From WVZL01 sp041862375 (GTDB lineage: Bacteria > Acidobacteriota > Aminicenantia > Aminicenantales > Aminicenantaceae): a DNA stretch of 64,000 nucleotides. Made by a program: the position numbers and the translations under genes. The DNA is taken from contig JBGVTE010000054.1 in the NCBI GenBank assembly GCA_041862375.1, positions 1 to 64,000 of the forward strand. Reading direction: 5' to 3'. Position 1 is the first letter of the stretch, and every line of letters starts with the position of its first letter. The notes below the pieces were generated by a model. The model made no database searches, was not told the DNA's origin, and saw nothing but the letters and a program-made list of their open reading frames with translations. Below are positions 18,239 to 27,089 of this stretch, piece after piece.

Positions 18239-20560
18239 ATGAAAAGAAAAATTTATTTCTTCATACTTCTCAATTTGTGTCTATTTGCCCTACTGAGTGG
18301 AATTGCTAAAAACAGTGAATCCATTATCAACATAGATAGAATTTATGTTCAACCAGATAAGCAAAAGGAAAGAATTGTATTAAAAGCAGACTCATCCCTG
18401 CCTCTTTTAAAAACATACTATTCTCAGGAATCTCCCCATACAATAATTATTGAATGGGATAAAGTAAGAGCTTCTAAAGAGCCCGAATTCAATCCTAAAG
18501 AGTCATCCCTGATCCAGAGCTTGAAGGCAGAAGACATTGAAGATAATCGCCTTCGCCTTCTTGTTGATCTAAAAAAGCAGGTACCCTACCGGATATTTAC
18601 CGACCAAAAGCTCACAGTAGTTGAATTGAACAAGACTCTTGAAACCATGGATAAATATGTACTCGATCCTGAGACTGAAAAAATTCTTGAAGAAAAAGTA
18701 AAGTCAAAAATATCATTGCATAAAATTGACATCTCTGAAAAAGAAGACAGGATAGACGTAACAGCGAAAATAAGAGGCGAAGCAGTTTTCAATATATTTG
18801 CTCTTGAGAATCCTTTGCGTCTCGTCGTTGATCTCTTTAAAACCTTAAATTACTCTCACCCCTCCACCTATCAGGTTAATAAATTAGGTGTGAAAAGGGT
18901 AAGGACAGCTCAGTTTCAAGGCTCAGATTCTTTGATCAGCCGAATTGTTTTCGACCTTGTTCAGCCCAAGTATTATGAAGTTAAATCAGAGAATAATAAA
19001 CTAGTGATCTCCTTTTTTAAAGAAGCTACACATAACGCCCCGCCCCTCATCAGCTATCCTCGCTCCAGTGAAGATGTGCCTGAACTGAATCAAGAATTGC
19101 ACCAGGCACAACAAAAAAAGACCGAAGACGAAACTCCAAAAAAAGAGCCAGACAACGATTCTAACCGGAATTATTCTAAATCTCTTCTGCCTTTCCCAAC
19201 CAGTAAAAAATCCATTCTCAAGGTTGGACAAGACGACAATCAGGTCCCGGAGAGCCTTCAAGAGGACCAATTTAAATTGAGAACTATTGCTGAGCGAGAA
19301 AAAAAATATGAGGGAGAAATACTTACTCTAAGGTTTAAGGATGCAGATTTAAGAGATGTTATTTTTTACTTAGGTGAATTTGCAGGGCTAAACGTAATCT
19401 TTGACCCAGAAGTCTCAGGAAGAGTAACCTGTGACTTAGTCGATGTTCCCTGGGATCAAGCTCTCGATATTATTCTGAAAGTCAGCAAAATGGGAAAGAC
19501 TATTGAAGGAAACGTACTGAGGATTGCTCCTCTGGATGTTTTAACACGGGAGCAGGAACAGCAGAAAAGGTTGAGGGAAAGTAAAGAACTGGCTGAGCCA
19601 CCCCAAGTAAAAACAATTACACTCTCCTATTCGAAAGCTAAAGACATCCAGGCACTTCTCTCCAAGAGGCTGTCTTCTCAAGGATCAATTATCATTGATG
19701 AACGGACAAACACCTTAATAATTTCTGATGTGAAAGACCGGATTGAGCTTCTAGAAAGATTAATAACTGTTCTTGATGTTCCAACTCCCCAGGTCTCAAT
19801 CGAAGCGAGGATAGTAGAAGCTACTTCAAACTTTGCCCGCAATCTCGGTATACAATGGGGTTTTCTAGGGGTAGCAGACCCTCTATATGGAAACCAGACC
19901 TCACTACTTTTTCCGAATAGCATCCTGGCTGACGGTTCTGTCATCAAGCAGGGAATAATTACTAAAGGCTTAGGAGGGCCTCTGGGAGGCTATGCCATTA
20001 ACCTTCCTGCTCCATCTTTTAACACGGCTCTCAGCATTTCAATGGGCAATGTCTTAGATACCTTCAGGCTAGATATGGCTCTCACTGCCCTTGAAAGTTC
20101 TGGAGAAGGCCAAATCATATCCTGTCCCAAAGTAACTACCCAGAACAACATGCAAGCTGAAATAATCCAGGGAAGACAAATTCCTGTCCAAACTGTGGCT
20201 AACTTCACTGTGACTACTACATACGTAAATGCTGCTTTGGAGCTCAGAGCCACACCACAAATTACGGCTGAAGGCACTATTATCATGAGTATTGAAATCA
20301 GGAATAATGCCGCCGATTTCGCTAACTTAGTAAATGGTATCCCTCCTATTACAACTCAAAGTGCTAAAGCAACAGTGATGATTATAGACGGAGGAACAGC
20401 TGTAATCGGCGGAATATACAGGACCGAAGATTCAGTAACAAGAGAGGGAGTCCCATTTCTCCATAAAATACCCATACTGGGAAGCCTCTTCCGTTCTCTC
20501 ACCCGAACAAGGCAGAACCGAGAGCTTCTTATTTTTATAACTCCCAGAATAATAAGGTAA
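18239..20560 (+). CDS. pilQ: Type IV pilus secretin PilQ
   Basis: Outer-membrane secretin through which the pilus fibre exits. The 773-residue product has an N-terminal signal (about 5-23), two AMIN-like peptidoglycan-binding domains (about 30-130 and 155-250), a Pro/Lys-rich linker (260-340), an STN domain starting near 358 (LTLRFKDADLRDVIFYLGEF), a secretin N1 domain near 460-520, and the C-terminal secretin barrel from about 560 with VPFLHKIPILGSLFRS and the ending LLIFITPRII. It starts four bases after the pilP stop. Confidence 0.96.
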   Translation: MKRKIYFFILLNLCLFALLSGIAKNSESIINIDRIYVQPDKQKERIVLKADSSLPLLKTYYSQESPHTIIIEWDKVRASKEPEFNPKESSLIQSLKAEDIEDNRLRLLVDLKKQVPYRIFTDQKLTVVELNKTLETMDKYVLDPETEKILEEKVKSKISLHKIDISEKEDRIDVTAKIRGEAVFNIFALENPLRLVVDLFKTLNYSHPSTYQVNKLGVKRVRTAQFQGSDSLISRIVFDLVQPKYYEVKSENNKLVISFFKEATHNAPPLISYPRSSEDVPELNQELHQAQQKKTEDETPKKEPDNDSNRNYSKSLLPFPTSKKSILKVGQDDNQVPESLQEDQFKLRTIAEREKKYEGEILTLRFKDADLRDVIFYLGEFAGLNVIFDPEVSGRVTCDLVDVPWDQALDIILKVSKMGKTIEGNVLRIAPLDVLTREQEQQKRLRESKELAEPPQVKTITLSYSKAKDIQALLSKRLSSQGSIIIDERTNTLIISDVKDRIELLERLITVLDVPTPQVSIEARIVEATSNFARNLGIQWGFLGVADPLYGNQTSLLFPNSILADGSVIKQGIITKGLGGPLGGYAINLPAPSFNTALSISMGNVLDTFRLDMALTALESSGEGQIISCPKVTTQNNMQAEIIQGRQIPVQTVANFTVTTTYVNAALELRATPQITAEGTIIMSIEIRNNAADFANLVNGIPPITTQSAKATVMIIDGGTAVIGGIYRTEDSVTREGVPFLHKIPILGSLFRSLTRTRQNRELLIFITPRIIR

Positions 20561-20572
20561 GAGGAGAAAAAA

Positions 20573-21178
20573 ATGAAGAGAGCAAAATCTGTTCTAAAAA
20601 TAACAGGCTGTATTTTTGCTGTTTTTTTCCTTTTCTCCTGCAATCCTTTAGAGAAGTCTACACAATCAAACAGTATCCTCATTGTTTCCCAGGTTCTCGG
20701 GACTGATATAGAAGGTAATGAAGCCAACTTTCTCCAATCTGATGTTGTAAGAATCGACCCGACTACAAATCTGGCTACTGTCAATGCTGATTCTGCGAAG
20801 GCTACCCTTAGGGTGGAATCATTGAATCCTAATCAAAATGTTCAAACATCCCTTTATAACGATATCATGATTACCCGCTACGTCGTTACTTACACACGCT
20901 CAGATGGAAAGAACACTCCTCGTGTTGATGTACCCTACTCTTTTCAAGGAACGCTTTCGACTCTGATCTCAGTAGGGTCATCAATTGATATATCTTTCAT
21001 CATAGTAAGAGAAGTGGCAAAACTAGAGCCCCCTCTTTTAGACCTTGCTCAGGCGCGAGAGGAAGGCGTTTTGCAGGTAAATGCACAAGTAGATTTTTAT
21101 GGACATGATATGGTTAATAATAAAGTCACTGCTACTGGGTATTTGACCATATTCTTTGCTAACTACGTTGATTTATAA
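20573..21178 (+). CDS. Predicted lipoprotein in the pilus operon, function unknown
   Basis: 201-residue exported protein with a lipobox-type signal ending LFSC (Cys23) and a beta-rich body without a family I recognise. It follows pilQ by 12 bp with a good ribosome binding site (AAGAGGAG) and precedes a second lipoprotein by 11 bp, so it belongs to the pil operon. A role as pilus-associated or secretin-associated lipoprotein (pilotin-like in position only) is inference. Confidence 0.75.
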   Translation: MKRAKSVLKITGCIFAVFFLFSCNPLEKSTQSNSILIVSQVLGTDIEGNEANFLQSDVVRIDPTTNLATVNADSAKATLRVESLNPNQNVQTSLYNDIMITRYVVTYTRSDGKNTPRVDVPYSFQGTLSTLISVGSSIDISFIIVREVAKLEPPLLDLAQAREEGVLQVNAQVDFYGHDMVNNKVTATGYLTIFFANYVDL

Positions 21179-21189
21179 GGAAGAAGAAA

Positions 21190-22392
21190 ATGAAAGTAAA
21201 AAAGAAATACATAATAGTTTTTCCCTTGAGTTTTCTTCTTATATTATTCTCAGCTTGCAAAAGAAATAGTATAGAAGAGCCTTCCCCCTTTGGGCCTTCT
21301 TCCCTCTCCATACTCTTGACCGTCTCTGCAAATCCAAACGTTATCCATGCCGGATACGTACGTCAAAAAACTACAATCACTGCTAAATTAGAGCAATTTG
21401 ATGGAATACCCATGTCGGGAAAAACTCTCTATTTCGAAATTGGAAATGCAGCACAGAATAAAGTCAGTCTCGGCTACTTTGAAGGAAATAAATTACTCGA
21501 ATCAAAAATAACAGATCCAAATGGATGTGCTTCTGTCTCTTACTACGGTCCTAAAGCAGCAGAAATAATATCCAATACCCAGGTTTTCATTTGGGTTACT
21601 GTTGCTTCCACAGGAAAAGAATTTATCATAGAAAATACGCCAATCTTAATCATAAGAGATGTCCCAGAATTCTCCCTTATTCTATCCATCTTCCCCAATG
21701 TCATCTTTGCTAACGAAGTAGTGAGAGAAGCTACTACTGTAACGGCCCAGCTCAAAAAACTGGACGGCACCCCTATCCCCAACCAGACTCTTTACTTTGA
21801 AATCTACGATGAAGCAGATAATAAAATCAACCTTGGTTACTTTGAGGGCCACCAGCTCATCGCAGCCAAAAAAACAGATTCAAACGGAATTGCCAGTGTT
21901 ATTTATTACGGTCCCATAGCAGAAGAGATCATCGGTAATACCCAAATCTATATATGGGTCACCCTTGCTGCATCAGGGAATGAATTTGTAACTGCAAAAG
22001 CTCCTATCTTAATCATAAAAGAGGTTCTGGATGTTGTTCTTAATGTATTCATCAGTCCGAATGTCATCTATGCAAGTGACTCCCGCGGCATCGCTACCGT
22101 AACTGCCCACCTCACAAAGGCAAATGGAGCTCCCATCCCTAACCAAGATTTATTCTTTGAAATCTATGACGACACCGACACAAAAGTTAACATAGGTTTC
22201 TTTGAGGGTAACAAACAGGTTGAAATTAAAACAACAGATCAAAACGGAATCGCAGAAGCTGTGTATTATGGTCCTCTGGCATCAGAAATTACTTCGAACA
22301 GAACAATCTATATATGGGTTACTCTATCCTCAGGCGGGACAACTTTTGTGACTACTAAGGCTCCAATCCAAATTATAAGAGAGACGCCGTAA
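21190..22392 (+). CDS. Lipoprotein with three tandem Ig-like repeats
   Basis: 400-residue lipoprotein (lipobox ending FSAC, Cys23) made almost wholly of three repeats of about 120 residues starting near 39, 161 and 281. Each has a PNVI-x-A strand, a T-V-T-A-x-L strand, a LYFEI segment, a GYFEG-type turn, an NGxAxxxYYGP motif and IxIWVT. They resemble invasin/Big-type Ig-like folds. Repeats two and three are closest, indicating recent internal duplication. Last gene of the coaD-pil operon; likely displayed on the outer membrane. Whether it is an adhesin or a pilus-associated protein is not known. Confidence 0.8.
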   Translation: MKVKKKYIIVFPLSFLLILFSACKRNSIEEPSPFGPSSLSILLTVSANPNVIHAGYVRQKTTITAKLEQFDGIPMSGKTLYFEIGNAAQNKVSLGYFEGNKLLESKITDPNGCASVSYYGPKAAEIISNTQVFIWVTVASTGKEFIIENTPILIIRDVPEFSLILSIFPNVIFANEVVREATTVTAQLKKLDGTPIPNQTLYFEIYDEADNKINLGYFEGHQLIAAKKTDSNGIASVIYYGPIAEEIIGNTQIYIWVTLAASGNEFVTAKAPILIIKEVLDVVLNVFISPNVIYASDSRGIATVTAHLTKANGAPIPNQDLFFEIYDDTDTKVNIGFFEGNKQVEIKTTDQNGIAEAVYYGPLASEITSNRTIYIWVTLSSGGTTFVTTKAPIQIIRETP

Positions 22393-22451
22393 GCTTTTCT
22401 TTATCTTTCAGCACAGAAGTCTCTTCCGACGTATAGAAATATCAATTAATT

Positions 22452-24602
22452 TCAACTATAAACAGATATAGATCCCCTCAGCTTCACCTGCTGTAAAGCC
22501 TCCTTCAACACTCCATCCAGATATTTTCTCCTTCGAGCCTTTAAAATCATCTGAACCCTGTGCAATCCCCTCAACCGTGGAACACCTGCCAGTGCCGGAC
22601 CAAGCACCTCGATATCTTCAGCTCTGCGCTTCACCTGTGAAGAAAATTCGCGGGATTTCTGGGCAAGAACTCTCAAGTTTTTTCCCTGGAACAAAACTCC
22701 TACCACATTGGAGAAAGGAGGACAATTCATGTTTTGCCTCAATCTAATTTCCTGTGTGTAAAAGGAAATATAATCCTGTGATGCAGCGGTTTGTATGCTA
22801 AAGTGAGTAGGCAGAGCAGTTTGAATAACGGCTTCTCCCTGCCTATCCACTCCAGCATGACTCATCATCTGCACTATAGTATTAAAAGTCTTCTGACTTG
22901 CTCTAAAATCTGAAAAGGCAAGCCCGGTCTCTGGGTAGATAATGCCCACCAATGAAGCTGAAGGTAAATCAACTTGATGAGCAAGAAGCTGAGTGCCCAC
23001 CAGAATATCAATCTTCCCGTTTGAAAAGCTTTGGATTATTCTCTCCAGCTCTTTTCTTGTCCTCGTCTCATCTGAAGCTACAGAGGATATTCTCTTTCGA
23101 GGAAAATGACTCCTCAGTTCATCCTCAACTGCTTCTATTCCGATGCCTGCCATCCTGATAATTTTGCTGCCACACTCAGGACAAACCTCTACTTTAGAGA
23201 TGGAGTAATTGCAGAAGTGGCAAACAAGCTTATCTTCTTTTTTATGGTATGTTAAATGAATATCGCAATTGACACATTTGGGAATATATTCACAACGGGA
23301 ACAGAAGAGCAAAGGTGCGTATCCCCTCCGGTTTATGAAAATCAAGGCTTTCTCTCCAACTCTTACGTGTTCCTCTATTTTTTCCAAAAGTTGAGAGCCT
23401 ATTGCTCCCCTCTTTTTTCTTTCTTCTGAGATTAAAACTTTGTATTTTTTTCCCTCATCTTCCATACTCAACAGGTACTTCCCTCTTTTTGCCTGGAAAT
23501 AAGTCTCTACAGAAGGCATAGCTGAACCATAAACAAGGATAGTCTTTTCTTCTCTTGCCCTGAGCCAGGCTCCTTTTCGAGCATCATAAGAAGGTCTTTC
23601 CTGCTGGTAGTATGAATCATCATGCTCTTCCTCGACAATGATTAATCCCAAATTATCGAAAGGGCAAAAGAGGGCAGAACGAGGTCCAATCACAACGTCA
23701 GCTTCTCCATTTTTTATTTTCTGCCATTCAAGCTCCCTATTTCTTTCAGACATCTGGCTATGGAGGACAGCCACCTTTTCTCCCAACTTTTTTTCAAACT
23801 TCTCAACAAAGCGCTTTGTAAGTGATATCTCTGGGACCAAAAATAATACCTGCCTCTCTCTCGCCAAGATCTGTCTGATCAAATAAAAATAAACAGGCTC
23901 ACGCTTATTTTTAGGAGCGAAGAGAAGAAAAGGTGAAAACGTACTATTCTCTTCTCTCTGAATGATTTCATATGCAATTTGTCGCACGCTTTCATCCAGA
24001 CTGAAATCAATTTCAAGCTGTCTCTGTGTACTGGAAATAAACTTTTCCCTTCGTTGTTTCGGTCTCTTAAAATCTCTCTGGACTTTAATTAATCCTTTCT
24101 TGACCAGTCGGGATAACTTATAAGTAATATTTCTCTCTCTCATCTTTCTCTGAATAAATGAAGGAGTATATGCCCTTTTTTGAAGAAGATTCAGGATTGC
24201 TCTCTCTTCATTTGAAATATCTTTTGTCTCCAGTGTTTCTCTTCCTTTCTCTGAAAGAGAAACCAATGCTTTGCTTTTGAGGAAATAGGAAGGGGGAAGA
24301 GATGTCTCGAGAATTTCCCCCCATGATGTATAAAAGTAATTACTCAACTTCCGGGTAAATGAAAGGAAGAGGGGAGAGAAAACAGGATTCTCATCCAGTA
24401 TTTCTTTAATTTCTTTAAGCTCAAACTTTCTTTGAGGTCTCCTTTTTCTAAGATTAACGATAATTCCAGTTAGAACTCTTTTTCCTAAAGGCACAAGGAC
24501 TCTCACTCCCACTTGTGCTCTGTCTTGCCATAATTCGGGGACTGTATAGGAAAAAGTCTGATCGAGAGGGAGGGGAAGAACGACTTCAGCGTATAAAGTC
24601 AT
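22452..24602 (-). CDS. priA: Primosomal protein PriA with degenerate helicase motifs
   Basis: Replication-restart protein, 716 residues, with the PriA N-terminal DNA-binding domain (starting YAEVVLPLPLDQTFSYTVP), winged-helix region and four CxxC pairs for two zinc ions (about 430-475). The helicase core is atypical. The Walker A GxTGSGKT is replaced by FAPKNKREPV (about 228-237), the DEEH box reads EEEH, and motif VI (normally QVAGRAGR) reads MMSHAGVDRQ (S581-R587), losing the arginines. It probably binds forks and zinc but may not hydrolyse ATP or unwind DNA. PriA proteins without a working helicase are known from Deinococcus and actinobacteria. The reading frame is intact. It overlaps the uracil glycosylase gene by four bases. 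Confidence 0.92.
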   Translation of the reverse strand: MTLYAEVVLPLPLDQTFSYTVPELWQDRAQVGVRVLVPLGKRVLTGIIVNLRKRRPQRKFELKEIKEILDENPVFSPLFLSFTRKLSNYFYTSWGEILETSLPPSYFLKSKALVSLSEKGRETLETKDISNEERAILNLLQKRAYTPSFIQRKMRERNITYKLSRLVKKGLIKVQRDFKRPKQRREKFISSTQRQLEIDFSLDESVRQIAYEIIQREENSTFSPFLLFAPKNKREPVYFYLIRQILARERQVLFLVPEISLTKRFVEKFEKKLGEKVAVLHSQMSERNRELEWQKIKNGEADVVIGPRSALFCPFDNLGLIIVEEEHDDSYYQQERPSYDARKGAWLRAREEKTILVYGSAMPSVETYFQAKRGKYLLSMEDEGKKYKVLISEERKKRGAIGSQLLEKIEEHVRVGEKALIFINRRGYAPLLFCSRCEYIPKCVNCDIHLTYHKKEDKLVCHFCNYSISKVEVCPECGSKIIRMAGIGIEAVEDELRSHFPRKRISSVASDETRTRKELERIIQSFSNGKIDILVGTQLLAHQVDLPSASLVGIIYPETGLAFSDFRASQKTFNTIVQMMSHAGVDRQGEAVIQTALPTHFSIQTAASQDYISFYTQEIRLRQNMNCPPFSNVVGVLFQGKNLRVLAQKSREFSSQVKRRAEDIEVLGPALAGVPRLRGLHRVQMILKARRRKYLDGVLKEALQQVKLRGSISVYS

Positions 24603-25261
24603 TTTTTGCTCAGGAAAGCCATGACTTTTTTCATGTCCTCCCAGACCATTTTCCTGATTTCTCTGTTTCCCTCATTCCTGATTAAATAAGAAGGGTGGAA
24701 TGTCGGCATCACACGGATGTTGTTGAAATCATGAAAATTCCCTCTTAAAATAGTCATCCCTTTATCACTGCTAATAAAGAAGTCAGTAGCCACCTTTCCC
24801 AAGGCGACAATGACTGCAGGATTAATCTTCTCTATTTGCTCCAGAAGGTAATGTTTGCATTGATCAATTTCATTCCTGTAAGGATTTCTATTCTGGGGAG
24901 GTCTGCACTTCACTACATTCGTGATATAGACATCTTGCCTCTGGAAGTTCATAGCATTAATAATCTTTGTTAAAAGTTTCCCTGCTTTTCCTACAAAAGG
25001 CTGACCCTGGATATCTTCATCATAACCGGGTGCCTCGCCTACAAACATCAGCTCAGCTTCTAAATTCCCTTCTCCAGGAACCGCATTTTTCCTTTCCTGA
25101 GAGAGATCACATTTCTGACAATTGAGAATTCTCTTATTCAAATCATGGAAGACAGAAGTCTTAGATTCTGAAGAAGAAGAAAGAAAATCAATACCTAACT
25201 GGGAAAAAAATTTCAGTCTTTCTTCAAGATTAATTAAGAGATTTTTTGCTCTTTCTTCCAA
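24599..25261 (-). CDS. Uracil-DNA glycosylase family 4 (iron-sulfur type)
   Basis: Removes uracil from DNA at the start of base excision repair. The 220-residue product has motif 1 GEAPGYDEDIQGQPFVG and motif 2 FHPSYLIRN, plus the four cysteines of the 4Fe-4S cluster (CQKC near residue 49, then KCRPP and QCKHYL). The only start in reach is a TTG at 25261, inside the last codons of coaBC, preceded by a good GAGG six bases upstream; it overlaps coaBC by 32 bp. The N-terminal 40 residues are an extension before the FeS domain, as in many family 4 enzymes. Its TGA overlaps the priA ATG. Confidence 0.93.
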   Translation of the reverse strand: MEERAKNLLINLEERLKFFSQLGIDFLSSSSESKTSVFHDLNKRILNCQKCDLSQERKNAVPGEGNLEAELMFVGEAPGYDEDIQGQPFVGKAGKLLTKIINAMNFQRQDVYITNVVKCRPPQNRNPYRNEIDQCKHYLLEQIEKINPAVIVALGKVATDFFISSDKGMTILRGNFHDFNNIRVMPTFHPSYLIRNEGNREIRKMVWEDMKKVMAFLSKK

Positions 25262-26438
25262 ATATTTCCTCTATCTTATCGAGTATAATCTGGCTTATTT
25301 CCCTTTTACTCATCCTCTCAGTCTGGAAGACATTACCTCTGGAATCAACAATACTCACCTGATTAAAGTCTGACTCAAAGCCAATACCTTCCTGTATAAC
25401 ATCATTAGCGATGATTAAATCAAGCTTTTTCGCTTTCATTTTTTTGAGTGCGTTTTCTAAGAGACTATTTGTCTCAGCAGCAAAGCCGACAAGAATCTTC
25501 CCCTCCTTCTTCTTACTTAATTTCTTCAAAATATCAGATGTCTGGACCAGTTCAACTGTTTTAGCTAATTCTTCTTTTTTAACTTTCAAAGGAGTTACTT
25601 CCTGAAACCTGAAATCAGAAACAGCCGCTGCCATGATCACAACATCTGCCCGGGGAAAGCTTTTTAAAACTTCGGCTTCCATTTCATCCGCTGTACAAAC
25701 CTTCTTCAATTCAGCTTTTGCAGGTGGAAGAATCTGAGTCGGTCCAGAAACTAGAATAACTTCAGCGCCACGGCTCATAGCCTCTTCAGCAAGTTCATAG
25801 CCCATTTTGCCTGAAGACCGGTTGGAGATAAAACGAACTGGATCCATATACTCTCGAGTAGGACCGGCAGTAATGAGCACAGTTTTCCCTTCTAAATTCC
25901 TTCTTTTGCCAATAAGTTTTAGCCCTTCTTCTACTATTTTTTCAGGCTCCGCTAATCTTCCCCATCCTTCTTCTTGACAGGCAAGATAACCTTTTCCAGG
26001 CTCCACGAACACAACTCCCAATGCTTTGAGTCTTTGGATATTCTCCTGTGTTTGACGGTGGAGATACATCGCTTCATTCATGGCGGGAGCTATGAGCACC
26101 GGGCATTTTACAGTTTGAAAAAAAGTTGATACAAAATCATCGGCAACTCCTGAAGCAAATTTTCCGATTAGGTTGGCTGTAGCTGGTGCAACTAAGAAAA
26201 GAGATACCTCTCTGGCTAAAGAGACATGAGCTATAGTTTCAGAGAACTCCTCCTCAAAAGGGTCTACTATGGCCTTGTGTCCAGAAAGAGAACTAAATAG
26301 AAGAGGAGAAATAAAATGTGTGGCATTTTTTGTCATAAGAACCTGAACGTCAAACTCTTTTTTCTGGAAGCTGCGGATGATTTCGCATGCTTTATAAATG
26401 CTTATGGAAGATGATACTCCTACGGCAATCTTTGCCAT
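25230..26438 (-). CDS. coaBC: Bifunctional phosphopantothenoylcysteine decarboxylase / phosphopantothenate-cysteine ligase
   Basis: Two consecutive steps of coenzyme A synthesis. The N-terminal flavin-dependent CoaC half (1-185) shows the His motif SETIAHVSLAR, FASGVADDF and the substrate clamp PAMNEAMY. The CoaB half starts at VLITAGPTREYMDPVRFISNRSSGKMG and includes AAAVSDFR and the PLKVKK lysine motif. 402 residues is the usual length. It lies 11 bp after gmk; the rpoZ gene often found between gmk and coaBC is absent. Its last 32 bp overlap the uracil glycosylase gene. Confidence 0.96.
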   Translation of the reverse strand: MAKIAVGVSSSISIYKACEIIRSFQKKEFDVQVLMTKNATHFISPLLFSSLSGHKAIVDPFEEEFSETIAHVSLAREVSLFLVAPATANLIGKFASGVADDFVSTFFQTVKCPVLIAPAMNEAMYLHRQTQENIQRLKALGVVFVEPGKGYLACQEEGWGRLAEPEKIVEEGLKLIGKRRNLEGKTVLITAGPTREYMDPVRFISNRSSGKMGYELAEEAMSRGAEVILVSGPTQILPPAKAELKKVCTADEMEAEVLKSFPRADVVIMAAAVSDFRFQEVTPLKVKKEELAKTVELVQTSDILKKLSKKKEGKILVGFAAETNSLLENALKKMKAKKLDLIIANDVIQEGIGFESDFNQVSIVDSRGNVFQTERMSKREISQIILDKIEEIFGRKSKKSLN

Positions 26439-26449
26439 TTTATTTTCTC

Positions 26450-27052
26450 TTAATATTCTGTAAAACTTTCTAAGATAGACTCTACTTCTAAACTGCGAGT
26501 ATCAAGTCGACATTTTTCGCTCCTGATGATTGACTTCAGGTCTTTGACTGCTCTCTTCAGCTCATCATTAATAACGATATAATCAAATTGATGATAATAT
26601 TTAATTTCTTCCCGGGCAACTTCAAGCCTTTTTTGAACTGAAGCAGCACTCTCATCACCTCTAGCCTCGAGACGCTTTTTTAATTCTTGAAATAGAGGGG
26701 GCATAATAAAGATAAACGTTGCATCCTGAAGCTTTTCTCTTATCTGCTGGGCTCCCTGGATATCGATATCCAAGATGCAGTCAGCATTGACTCCTACCTT
26801 TTTAAGTTCTTTTTTTGATGTACCGTAATAACTCCCATGGACAATAGCCCACTCTACAAGCTCATCCTCTTCAATCATTCTCCTGAATTCGCTCTCAGAA
26901 ACAAAGTAGTAGTCCCTTCCCTCAACTTCACCATTCCTCTTTTTCCGAGTAGTATGGGAAACACAAAAAACAATATTTTCAAAATCCTCTAAAACTCGCC
27001 GCACAAGAGTAGTCTTGCCGACCCCTGATGGTCCACTAATTACAAAAAGCAT
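26450..27052 (-). CDS. gmk: Guanylate kinase
   Basis: ATP-dependent phosphorylation of GMP to GDP. P-loop GPSGVGKT at 7-14, GMP-binding SHTTRKKRNGEVEGRDYYFV and IVHGSYYGTSK, and the LDIDIQGAQQIR segment; 200 residues is standard. In the conserved yicC-gmk-coaBC-priA order. Confidence 0.97.
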   Translation of the reverse strand: MLFVISGPSGVGKTTLVRRVLEDFENIVFCVSHTTRKKRNGEVEGRDYYFVSESEFRRMIEEDELVEWAIVHGSYYGTSKKELKKVGVNADCILDIDIQGAQQIREKLQDATFIFIMPPLFQELKKRLEARGDESAASVQKRLEVAREEIKYYHQFDYIVINDELKRAVKDLKSIIRSEKCRLDTRSLEVESILESFTEY

Positions 27053-27089
27053 AATTTCCTGCTGGATTTTAGATTAAGGAATTTTTATT

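Noticed and set aside
25230..25261. Frameshift between coaBC and the uracil glycosylase gene because of the 32-bp overlap
   Set aside because: Both proteins have normal ends, and a TTG with a good ribosome binding site explains the overlap.
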